Made by a program: the position numbers and the translations under genes
Source: Fibrobacter succinogenes
GTDB taxonomy: Bacteria; Fibrobacterota; Fibrobacteria; Fibrobacterales; Fibrobacteraceae
Length of the DNA stretch: 64,000 nt
Direction of reading: 5' to 3'
Assembly: GCA_902779055.1 (NCBI GenBank)
Contig: CACZAD010000007.1
Span: 62,001-126,000 of the forward strand
The notes under the pieces: generated by a model
What the model was told of the DNA's origin: nothing
Database searches by the model: none
The model's input: only the letters and a program-made list of their open reading frames with translations
Shown: positions 44,741 to 52,800 of the stretch, in pieces
Layout of the letters: every line of letters starts with the position of its first letter
Numbering within the stretch: the stretch's first letter is position 1

Positions 44741-45733
44741 ATGGAAAATAATATTGTGGCCGAAACGAAAAATAGCCATGGTGAAATGATTGGCGAGGCA
44801 AGGACTTTCGAAGAATACAGAGGGGCAGGCGTTTTCGCGGATCTTCTTCTTGACAGAACCTTCAAGAAGGCTTTTAATCCTGACACGCAGAACAAAGTCT
44901 GTTTGATTGCGCTGTTGAACGCCGTGCTTGAAGGCGAAATTACTTTGCCGATTGTCGATGTGCAGTCCCGTAACAAGGAATACAGCGACGGCTCGAATGA
45001 AAATCGGACTTCTGTATTTGACTTACATTGCATCGATTCTGGGCGGCGACGGTTTATCATCGAGGTGCAGATTCTTTTTCAGGAAAACATCGTCAATCGT
45101 GCGATTTATTATGCCTCGCAAACGATTATAGCGCAGGGCGAACGCGGACAAAAATACAATTACGAATTGAGTCCTGTCGTTACGGTTGTATTTATGGAAT
45201 TCAATATGTTTGCCGACGACCGCTACATCCGCCGTGCAAAGCTCCGCGAAGTCAACGGCGCTAGCATCAGCAATACGCTCAATTTTGCATTCGTGGAACT
45301 GCCGAAGTTCAACAAGCCTTTGGATGAACTGGAAACGACGCTCGACAAGGCGCTTTACGCGCTTAAGAACATGAAAAACATGACGCAGATGCCCAAGCAG
45401 TATGTGAACACGGTGTTCGAACTCTTGTTTTCGACAGCGAAATTGGCTAAATTATCGAAAGAGGAACAGAAGATGATTGACGAAGCACAGAAAGCCAAGT
45501 GGGACAACTACGCAATCCATAAAGCGGCTATTGATAGTGGCTTGCAACAAGGTATGGAAAAAGGTCTCAAAGAAGGTCTCGCAAAAGGTCTTGCAAAAGG
45601 TGCCGAACAAAAAGCTCGCGATGTTGCGAAGAAAATGTTGTTGAAGAATGAACCTATTGATAAGATTATCGATTTTACTGAGCTATCTGAAGCAGATGTC
45701 CTCGCTATTAAGGCTGCTCTCGACCAATCGTAA
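44741..45733 (+). CDS. Rpn/PDDEXK-type nuclease (PD-(D/E)XK transposase family)
   Basis: 330 aa, member of the Rpn-like PD-(D/E)XK group, often annotated as transposase but shown in some cases to be a recombination-promoting endonuclease. Catalytic-type residues D94 and E108-x-Q110 lie in SVFDLHCID..RRRFIIEVQ. The C-terminus holds Gly-Lys repeats (KEGLAKGLAKG) and a helical end, usual in the family. A short ACCCGA/CGGGT hairpin lies at about 44705-44720. Weak ribosome-binding site. Flanked by identical terminators. Confidence 0.85.
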   Translation: MENNIVAETKNSHGEMIGEARTFEEYRGAGVFADLLLDRTFKKAFNPDTQNKVCLIALLNAVLEGEITLPIVDVQSRNKEYSDGSNENRTSVFDLHCIDSGRRRFIIEVQILFQENIVNRAIYYASQTIIAQGERGQKYNYELSPVVTVVFMEFNMFADDRYIRRAKLREVNGASISNTLNFAFVELPKFNKPLDELETTLDKALYALKNMKNMTQMPKQYVNTVFELLFSTAKLAKLSKEEQKMIDEAQKAKWDNYAIHKAAIDSGLQQGMEKGLKEGLAKGLAKGAEQKARDVAKKMLLKNEPIDKIIDFTELSEADVLAIKAALDQS

Positions 45734-45758
45734 ATTGATGAAGTTCTTTAGTTAAAAA

Positions 45759-45783
45759 GTCCGGCTTTCCCGCCGGACTTTTT
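45759..45783. terminator. Terminator between the Rpn and MATE genes
   Basis: Same GTCCGGC..GCCGGAC hairpin with AAAAA before and TTTTT after, so it may work on both convergent genes. Confidence 0.85.
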
Positions 45784-45787
45784 CATG

Positions 45788-47122
45788 TTATACCACCGCT
45801 TTGCTTTTCCAGCGTCCGCTACGCCAGCGCCAAATGTTCGCAAACGAGCGGTAGAATTCGTCTGCGGCCATGCCAAGCCAAAGGCCAGGGAGGCCGAGCC
45901 CAACGACAAATGCGAGGATAAGCGATGTTGCAAGCCCTAGTGTCCACATCATGCCGCTACCCACGAGCGCCGGGAATTTGGAATCGCCTGCGGCACGGAG
46001 CGATGTGGTGACGATAAAGTTTACGGCTTTGAAGGGTTGCACGGCAACGTCGCACCAGAGGCAAATTTTTCCGAGGCGGAGAACTTCGGGATTATCGGTG
46101 TAGAGTCTGAGCAAGTGTTCTCCGAGGAGCGCGACTGCGACGGATAACAAGAAACCGCTGATGATGCCCACGGTGAGTGTTTGGTGAACGCGGCGGTTTG
46201 CTTTGACATAGTCATGAGCACCGACGAGGTGTGCTACGAGAATCTGGTTTCCGCTACCGAGACCGACTCCGAGAATGACGGAGAGTGCAGCGAAGTTACC
46301 GGCGAAGACGCGGGCGGTCATTGCAGTTGTGCCGATGTAGACGACCATCGCGGTGATGAACACCTGGAAAAGCTGGAAGCTGATGGGTTCTGCGGCGGCG
46401 GGGAGGCCAATGCGGATCCAGTCGGGCAAAAGAACGCGGGTGCGTTTCCAGTCGCGAATTTTGCTGTGGTGGTGTACTTTGAACTTGAGCACAAGCCAGA
46501 GAATGCACGAAGAAATGAGCCAGGAAAGTGCGGTCGCGAGTGCAACGCCGTGAACGCCCATTTTAGGGAGTCCGAAAAGTCCTTCGAGGAATACGACGTT
46601 CAAGGCTGCGTTTGTGGCAATCGTGAGCGTGTTACCGACAAAGTTCCAAATGGTAAGGCCGTGTGTCGCGATGAGGGCGGTCAAAATGGTTTGCAAGGCG
46701 CGGAAGGCGAACCCGAACGAAACGACGCTTAAAAATTGCGTGGCGAATACAGCGGGTTCTTCAGTGAGTCCCATCCATTGCGGAATGTTCCCGGAAAGCG
46801 GATAAATGACGAGCGTGAGCGCGATGCCGAGAAGAATGCTCCCGAAGAGGACCATCGTCTGTGTGCTGCTTGCGTGGCTGTTCTGTTTTGCACCAATGTA
46901 CTGCGAAACGATACTGGCGCCGGATTGTGAGAATGCGTGGAGCGCGGTGAAAAGAGCCCCAAGAATCGGGAGCATGGCGCCGACACCCGCGGCTGCGGTT
47001 TCGGAAGTGCGCGACAAGAACCAGCTGTCCATCATGGGCTGGATCATGCTCACGGCGAATGTGAGGATTAGCGGCCACGAAAGGCTGATAAGCGAACGGT
47101 CCTTGACATCTATCTGTTTCAT
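45788..47122 (-). CDS. MATE-family efflux transporter
   Basis: 444 aa, about 12 hydrophobic segments in two related halves, each starting with a LPILGALFT- or LP.AAEPISFQLFQ-type segment typical of MATE (NorM/DinF) proteins. Likely a Na+ or H+ coupled exporter of drugs or metabolites; the substrate is unknown. Convergent with the Rpn gene. About 95 bases separate it from the thioesterase gene, with no terminator seen, so cotranscription is possible. Confidence 0.88.
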   Translation of the reverse strand: MKQIDVKDRSLISLSWPLILTFAVSMIQPMMDSWFLSRTSETAAAGVGAMLPILGALFTALHAFSQSGASIVSQYIGAKQNSHASSTQTMVLFGSILLGIALTLVIYPLSGNIPQWMGLTEEPAVFATQFLSVVSFGFAFRALQTILTALIATHGLTIWNFVGNTLTIATNAALNVVFLEGLFGLPKMGVHGVALATALSWLISSCILWLVLKFKVHHHSKIRDWKRTRVLLPDWIRIGLPAAAEPISFQLFQVFITAMVVYIGTTAMTARVFAGNFAALSVILGVGLGSGNQILVAHLVGAHDYVKANRRVHQTLTVGIISGFLLSVAVALLGEHLLRLYTDNPEVLRLGKICLWCDVAVQPFKAVNFIVTTSLRAAGDSKFPALVGSGMMWTLGLATSLILAFVVGLGLPGLWLGMAADEFYRSFANIWRWRSGRWKSKAVV

Positions 47123-47216
47123 GTGTAAAAATCTAGAAACGGGTACCCTAGTGTCAAAGGGGCTTTTTAGTGAAAATGTTTTCTAGTGTATCCAGTGTTT
47201 TCGCTAGACGTGGAAT

Positions 47217-47702
47217 TTATTTGTTTTCTAGTGCCGTTGCCAGTTTTTTCTTGGCTTCACGGCGAATGCCGGCTTCTTCGTAGCGACGGATTTCATCCTC
47301 TGTTTCGGGGATGATTGAGGGAATCGGGGTCGGTTTTCCGTTCTCGTCCAATGCGACAAATGTCATGTAAGCGTGGCAGATGACTTGGGGTTCCCACGAT
47401 ACCTGCGGGTCGATTCCCATAACCTTCACTCCGATTTCCATGGAGGTGTTGAAGGCTCTGTTGACGGAGGCCTTGATGGTGAGAATGGTGCCGACGGTGG
47501 CGGGCTTGAAAAAACGCACATTGTCGATCGAGACTGTTGTGACTTTGCGTCTGGAATGGGTGCAGGCGGCAATGCAGGCTGCCTTGTCGAGGAGCGATGT
47601 CAGGTGTCCGCCGAATACAAAATTGTAGGCGTTCACGTCGGAAGGGTGGACGATGTCGCGGGTTTCTACTTGCGATTGCTTGACTGTCTTTGCGTTTTCC
47701 AT
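47217..47702 (-). CDS. Acyl-CoA thioesterase, hotdog fold (YciA/BACH-like)
   Basis: 161 aa. The HPSDVNAYNFVFGGHLTSLLDKAACIAA block contains the N..GG..D pattern of acyl-CoA thioesterases, and the following VRFFKPATVG strand completes the hotdog core. Likely hydrolyses medium- or long-chain acyl-CoA in the cytoplasm. Divergent from a tiny zinc-ribbon gene. Confidence 0.85.
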   Translation of the reverse strand: MENAKTVKQSQVETRDIVHPSDVNAYNFVFGGHLTSLLDKAACIAACTHSRRKVTTVSIDNVRFFKPATVGTILTIKASVNRAFNTSMEIGVKVMGIDPQVSWEPQVICHAYMTFVALDENGKPTPIPSIIPETEDEIRRYEEAGIRREAKKKLATALENK

Positions 47703-47763
47703 ATTCGAAAAATAAATATTGTCGTGGGCGTACTGGGCGGCGAATTTCTATATTCGGGGCATT

Positions 47764-47904
47764 ATGGAAGAAAAAAAGACTTATAGAGAAGTGATGCCGG
47801 GGGAACTCCCGTGCGAAGTGCCGGAATGTGACGGTGTGATGGTTGTCGATCCCGATAACAGCTACAAGCTCACCTGCGACAAGTGCGGGCATATAAAAGA
47901 GTAG
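47764..47904 (+). CDS. Tiny zinc-ribbon protein (46 aa)
   Basis: ATG 47764 begins a 46-aa protein with CEVPEC (C-x4-C) and CDKCGHIKE (C-x2-C), which fits a small zinc ribbon. A TATATT box at 47749-47754 ends 9 bases before the ATG, with no Shine-Dalgarno sequence, so the message may be leaderless. An upstream in-frame start at 47719 is less likely. Divergent from the thioesterase gene. Confidence 0.65.
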   Translation: MEEKKTYREVMPGELPCEVPECDGVMVVDPDNSYKLTCDKCGHIKE

Positions 47905-47997
47905 GAAGTAGGCGGTAGGAAGTAGACAGTGGATAGGCCTTTAGACCGTAAACAGGAAGGTTTTCCTAACCACTAACCACCAACCACTAATCACTTA
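47901..47997 (+). repeat. Composite repeat: GTAGGCGGTAGGAAGTAG unit plus heptamer array
   Basis: GTAGGAAGTAGGCGGTAGGA.. (47901-47932) is followed by a spacer and CTAACCACTAACCACCAACC.. with period 7 (47965-47997). It fills the gap before hrpA and ends 2 bases before its ATG, leaving no room for a Shine-Dalgarno sequence. Confidence 0.7.
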
Positions 47998-47999
47998 GA

Positions 48000-50900
48000 A
48001 TGGTTCTATCGAATTTAAATATTGAGTACCCGGAACTTCCTGTTGTTGAGCACAAGGATGAGTTTCTTGGGCTGTTGGAAAAACATCAGGTCATTATCGT
48101 CAAGGCCGATACCGGTTCTGGCAAGTCTACGCAATTACCCAAATTTTTGCTAGAATGGTTTGTTGGTAAAACCAGAGACAATAGTGGACAGGATCCAGTA
48201 AAGTTCAAAATCGGTGTTACCGAGCCCCGGCGTTTGGCGGCGATTTCCATTGCAGACCGCCTGCGCGAAGAACTCAAGGACGAAGAACTTGTCTCGACGA
48301 AAATTCGTTTTTGGGAACAGGGGACAAATGAAGCCCCCATCAAGGTGATGACGGATGGTATCTTGTTGCAGGAGTTCCGCAAGGACCGCTTGTTCCGCCA
48401 GTACGACGCCATCATGATTGACGAAGCGCACGAGCGCTCGTTGAACATTGACATTTTGCTCGGCATTTTCAAGACGGTACTTTCTCGTCGTCCGGATTTC
48501 AAGTTGATTGTCGCATCGGCAACGCTTGACGCAAAACTTTTTGAAGAATTTTATGACAACAGCTGTGTGATGGAGGCCGAAGGCCGCACATTCCCCGTTG
48601 ATGTCGAGTATTATTTTTTAGACGAGAAAACGGGCGGTCGCGATATCTCGGGCAAGGGCGATTCGGGCTTGATTGAAGAAGCCCGCGATGCGATTCTCGA
48701 TTTGGAAACGCGTCACCGCGATCACTTGCTCTGCTTTTTGCCGACGGAACGCGATATCCAGGATTTGGCAAACGAACTGCACCACGAACTGGATGCCGCA
48801 ACATTTGACATCTTGCCGCTCTATGGACGTATGAGTCCTGACGAGCAGCGTCGCATTTTCAAGCACACGGGCAAGACGCGTGTTGTACTTGCGACGAACA
48901 TTGCCGAAACATCTCTTACGATTCCGGGAATCGCTTATGTTGTCGATACGGGTATGGCCCGAATCTCACGCTACAATGCGCAGGCGAGAATCCAGGGGCT
49001 TCCCGTCGAAGAAATTTCGAAGGCCAGCGCGCGGCAGCGCACTGGACGCGCAGGGCGCGTGAAGCCCGGCGTTTGCATTCGCCTTTACTCTCCCGAGAAC
49101 TTTGAAAAGCGCGATGAATTTACGGAACCGGAAATCCGCCGTAGCAATCTCGCGAACGTGGTGCTTCAGCTCCGCAGTCTCGGGCTCGAAATGGAATCGT
49201 TCCCGTTCTTGCAGTCGCCACCGCATTCTGCTTTCCGTGGTGCTTACAAGACATTGTTTGAACTTGGCGCTCTCACGGCCGATAATTCCAGCGGTCACGT
49301 GACCAAGCTTGGCCGCGAAATGACGAAGCTCCCGATGGACGTTTCGCTTTCGGCGGTGCTGCTCCGCGCTCGTGAATCGGGCGTGTTGCAGCCGGCGCTC
49401 ATCGTGTGTTCTGCGCTCAGCATCCAGGATCCGCGCGTTGTTCCGAACGATGAACCTGAACGCACTCGCATCCGTCAGTTGCACCGCAAGTTCTGCGGTC
49501 ACAAGAGTGACTTCCTTGTTTACGTTTCGATGTGGAATGCGTTCTGTGCGGAATGGGATGGCAAGTCCTGGAACAAACTCCGCAAGTTCTGCGACAAGAA
49601 CAGTATGCACTTTTTGCGCTTGCGTGAATGGGTGGATTTGTACGAACAGTTCAGCCGCATTCTCGATGTAAAGTTTGAAAATAAGATCTGTCCGTTCGAT
49701 TCGTTCCACCGCGATAATTTGCACATAGCGCTCCTTTCTGGATTCTTGGGCGGTGTGGCCCATCGCGATATCGAAAACGGTTGTTACCGCTTGGTGAGCG
49801 GCCGCGAAACGCACGTGTTCCCGGGCAGCGACCTTTATGCGAAAAGCGTGGAATGGCTTTTCAGTGCCGAAGTGCGCGAAACGAGCCGAACCTTCCTCAC
49901 AAAGGCTGCCGAAATCAGGCCGGAATGGATTATGCAGGTGGCAGAGCCGTTCTGCACGCGCCGCTGGTTTGAACCGACTTGGAACAAGGAACGCGGCTTT
50001 GTCGAAGCCGTCGAAGAAGTGAGCTTTAGGGGACTCGTGATTAGCCGTGGCCACCGCGTCGATTACGCCCGCGTAAATCCCGAAGACTGCGCCCAGATCT
50101 TTTGGCGCGAGGCTGTGGTGATGGGCGAGGTGGCGCGTCCGTTCTCGTTCATGACGCACAACGAGCGGGTTGTCGAAAATCTCCACGCTCTCGAAGCGCG
50201 TAAACGTCAGTTCGGTCTTGCTCCGAGTGAAGATGCGCTGGTGGAATACTACACACGAATTGCGGGTAAAGTAAACTCCATCAAGACGCTCAAGGATTAC
50301 ATTGCCGAACATACGGACCAGTTCCTTAAATTTGATGAGGATTACTGGCTGTCGATGAATGGCAATGGCGTTACCGGAACCACTTGGACAAGTGATGAAA
50401 AGGGTTTCAATCGTATGGTCATTCCGGGCTCCGTCCAGGAATCGCCTTCTCGACAAAGAAAGGGAAATCCCGATCAAGTCGGGATTGACAAGCGTGGGAA
50501 TGCTCCAACCCCGTCTCTTGGCGGTAGCATCGAAAAATTCCGCATTGCCGACCGTTTGGTGGTGGGCGAAATGGTGTTTGACGCCACCCGCGATTGCGAT
50601 GGCATTACGCTCAATTTACCATACGACCTTCTGACGGAAATTTCGCCTGCAAAGTTTGCGATGAGCATCCAGCAGTGGCGCGAATGGATGATCGAGTCGG
50701 TGATTCGCGAAATGCCCAAAAGCGTCAAGAAATCGCTTGAAGCCAAGCGTACTGCAATCGATGACGAGTTCTATGCGGCGCTTGAAAACTTCCCGCATAA
50801 GGCTCCGCTGTTGCTCCTGTACGAAGTTCTTTCGAATACAAAGGAACTCCGCTCTGGTGCAAACGGCGCAAGTATTGAAGTGCCGACGGTGAATCCCGAC

Positions 50901-51959
50901 AAGGAAAATCACCTGCGCTTGCATTTGGTCGTTTCGAAGCCTGGATTCCAGGAACCTTACAAACTCGAAATTTCGCCGGAATGGGGCTCTTACCGGATGT
51001 TCCTTGCGGTGCGTCCTGCCGTTGTAAGCTTTGGCTTTGACTTCCCGCTTGAAGAGATGCGTTTTGGCTGGCGTCTTGGTGAATCGGCTTTGATGCTTCC
51101 CGAAGAATCTCGCTTTTGGCAAGGTTTTCGCAAACGTCTGGAAAGTGGAAAATCTCAATTCTCGGAAGAAAAAAAACAACTCATCGCTGATCGCTTGAAC
51201 TTGCTCGAAATGGGTGGCGTCTTTGCCGATGGCTTTGAAACGGCTCTGAAAATTTGGGTGGCGAAATCACTTGCGGCCGATGGCCTCGATGCAAACCGCT
51301 GTGTGCGTTTTTCGGGACTTGAATTTTCGCGTGGCAAAAAGATTCGTGACTTCAAGAGCCTGGCAGCCAATACTCGCAGCGAAGATGACGAAATCCGCCT
51401 GTCGCTTGTGCGTGCTGCGTACGAGTCCGGGCTCGTGAGTGCCGAAGCGTTTGTAAAATGCTGGAACCTGCTCAAGGAATTCAGCGTGAACATGCGCAAC
51501 GTGGGCGAGAAAACCCTAAAAAATAAACCCACAACAGTTATCCATCAAACGTATCAAAAAGAAATTACTTTGTTTGAACGTCTGCAGGTCGTTGCCGAAG
51601 TTTTGAATGTCGATCTCCCGATGGATGATTTTGGCGCTTCGCGTAATCTCGGTGAATCTGCCGGTAAAGCGTCCCGCGAAAAGATGAACCTTACGGCCAA
51701 TACTCTCCGCGAATATTTCCGCCCGTATCTGAAGGCTCGTTATCTCAAGGACCACGAGCTGAAAAATGCCCGTGAACTTCTCGGAAAAATTGACCGCACT
51801 CCGACTGACAACAAGGATTATGCTGAACTTTACCTCCAGGCGAAGGCTCTGTTGGAAGATTTTGAGATCCTGCGATACAAGCGCAAGGGGAATGATGCCG
51901 AAGATGTCGTGGAAGAGGATGCTTTAGCGAGGTTGAAAGGCCGTTTTGGAAGGCTGTAA
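48000..51959 (+). CDS. hrpA: ATP-dependent RNA helicase HrpA (DEAH family)
   Basis: 1319 aa, close to the Escherichia coli length (1300). Walker A TGSGKST (about residues 38-44), DEAH box in MIDEAHERS, SATLDAKLF motif III, and helicase C motifs ATNIAETSLTIPG and SARQRTGRAGR, then the HA2 and long HrpA-specific C-terminal region. HrpA acts on stalled ribosomes and mRNA processing in E. coli. The ATG lies straight after a heptamer repeat with no ribosome-binding site. Residues about 806-840 (IPGSVQESPS..GNAPTPS) are encoded by a dispersed palindromic repeat. Confidence 0.93.
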   Translation: MVLSNLNIEYPELPVVEHKDEFLGLLEKHQVIIVKADTGSGKSTQLPKFLLEWFVGKTRDNSGQDPVKFKIGVTEPRRLAAISIADRLREELKDEELVSTKIRFWEQGTNEAPIKVMTDGILLQEFRKDRLFRQYDAIMIDEAHERSLNIDILLGIFKTVLSRRPDFKLIVASATLDAKLFEEFYDNSCVMEAEGRTFPVDVEYYFLDEKTGGRDISGKGDSGLIEEARDAILDLETRHRDHLLCFLPTERDIQDLANELHHELDAATFDILPLYGRMSPDEQRRIFKHTGKTRVVLATNIAETSLTIPGIAYVVDTGMARISRYNAQARIQGLPVEEISKASARQRTGRAGRVKPGVCIRLYSPENFEKRDEFTEPEIRRSNLANVVLQLRSLGLEMESFPFLQSPPHSAFRGAYKTLFELGALTADNSSGHVTKLGREMTKLPMDVSLSAVLLRARESGVLQPALIVCSALSIQDPRVVPNDEPERTRIRQLHRKFCGHKSDFLVYVSMWNAFCAEWDGKSWNKLRKFCDKNSMHFLRLREWVDLYEQFSRILDVKFENKICPFDSFHRDNLHIALLSGFLGGVAHRDIENGCYRLVSGRETHVFPGSDLYAKSVEWLFSAEVRETSRTFLTKAAEIRPEWIMQVAEPFCTRRWFEPTWNKERGFVEAVEEVSFRGLVISRGHRVDYARVNPEDCAQIFWREAVVMGEVARPFSFMTHNERVVENLHALEARKRQFGLAPSEDALVEYYTRIAGKVNSIKTLKDYIAEHTDQFLKFDEDYWLSMNGNGVTGTTWTSDEKGFNRMVIPGSVQESPSRQRKGNPDQVGIDKRGNAPTPSLGGSIEKFRIADRLVVGEMVFDATRDCDGITLNLPYDLLTEISPAKFAMSIQQWREWMIESVIREMPKSVKKSLEAKRTAIDDEFYAALENFPHKAPLLLLYEVLSNTKELRSGANGASIEVPTVNPDKENHLRLHLVVSKPGFQEPYKLEISPEWGSYRMFLAVRPAVVSFGFDFPLEEMRFGWRLGESALMLPEESRFWQGFRKRLESGKSQFSEEKKQLIADRLNLLEMGGVFADGFETALKIWVAKSLAADGLDANRCVRFSGLEFSRGKKIRDFKSLAANTRSEDDEIRLSLVRAAYESGLVSAEAFVKCWNLLKEFSVNMRNVGEKTLKNKPTTVIHQTYQKEITLFERLQVVAEVLNVDLPMDDFGASRNLGESAGKASREKMNLTANTLREYFRPYLKARYLKDHELKNARELLGKIDRTPTDNKDYAELYLQAKALLEDFEILRYKRKGNDAEDVVEEDALARLKGRFGRL
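50419..50486. repeat. Dispersed palindromic repeats inside the hrpA coding region
   Basis: GTCATTCCGGGCTCC..GGAATCGCC (50419-50446) is followed by AATCCCGA/TCGGGATT (50466-50486, perfect 8-base arms). They match the intergenic palindromes at 12161 and 43582 in design. Reading frame is kept across the insertion. Confidence 0.7.
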
Positions 51960-51996
51960 CTACTTTCGTGACATTGAATTTTCTAAATTTGAGCCG

Positions 51997-52800
51997 ATGA
52001 AATCCCTTATTCGTATATTGCTTGTCGTGAGCCTGGTCTTGATGGCCGCCTGTAAGCTCGAAGATCCCGTCATTGTTGCTGTGGGTGATTCCAAGTTGCG
52101 CCAGTCGGAGATTTATACGTATGCTCCGGATTGGGATTCTTGGGGCGACCATGAACGTATCCTGTTTTTGCAGCACTGGATCGATGAAGAACTCGTGTAC
52201 CAGCAGGCTGTGAAAAACGGAGTGCTGAACGACTCTGCCCTGATCCGCATGATTGAACGCACGAGGCGCAAGCTTGTGGCCGATTACTACATGCAGACCT
52301 TCCTCGATACGATGATGGTGAGCGATGTCGAAAAAATTGACTTTTACAATAAGAATTCGAATCTTTACCTGAACGGTAAAACGACTGTTTCGGGGGCCAT
52401 CCTTTCATTTGCCGACTGGAAGTCTGCCGTGCTGTACTACAAGGAATTCAAGAATACCAAGTTTGAATCGATTCCGCCGAACCATCGTCTGATCAAGCGC
52501 ATGAGAGAGTTCGATGGTGTCGACAGAACTCCGGATCCGTGCATGATTCCGTCCATTAGGCAGGCTTTGGTGGGCCGCATCACTCCGATGAAGGTTTGCG
52601 ATGGCGCTGCAAAGATTGCCGTTGTGACGAACCGTCTGGACTCCGCCGACGCACGTCCGCTCGACGAAGTGATTGAAGATGTTTCTATGCAAGCCTGGGT
52701 CGAACACCAGAATATGGTGATCAAGCGTCTCAAGGACGAATGGAAAACCGGAATCCCTATAATTACGAAGACTAAGATTCTCAGTGAAAAGGAAAAATAA
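51997..52800 (+). CDS. Lipoprotein with SurA-N/PPIase-like region
   Basis: 267 aa. Lipobox ends at C19 (LVLMAAC); helical SurA-N-like region (WIDEELVYQQAVKNGVLNDSALIRMIERTRRKLVADYYMQ) followed by a degenerate parvulin-like part. ATG 51997 is chosen because the signal peptide starts there; the in-frame ATG at 51946 overlaps hrpA. TAAATT at 51984-51989 may be a -10. Its stop overlaps the next gene (TAATG). Likely a periplasmic chaperone helping outer-membrane protein transit, like PrsA or SurA. Confidence 0.75.
   Translation: MKSLIRILLVVSLVLMAACKLEDPVIVAVGDSKLRQSEIYTYAPDWDSWGDHERILFLQHWIDEELVYQQAVKNGVLNDSALIRMIERTRRKLVADYYMQTFLDTMMVSDVEKIDFYNKNSNLYLNGKTTVSGAILSFADWKSAVLYYKEFKNTKFESIPPNHRLIKRMREFDGVDRTPDPCMIPSIRQALVGRITPMKVCDGAAKIAVVTNRLDSADARPLDEVIEDVSMQAWVEHQNMVIKRLKDEWKTGIPIITKTKILSEKEK

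Noticed and set aside
44741..45733. Insertion sequence
   Set aside because: The gene is in the so-called transposase PD-(D/E)XK family, but no terminal inverted repeats or target duplications are seen; it fits an Rpn nuclease better.
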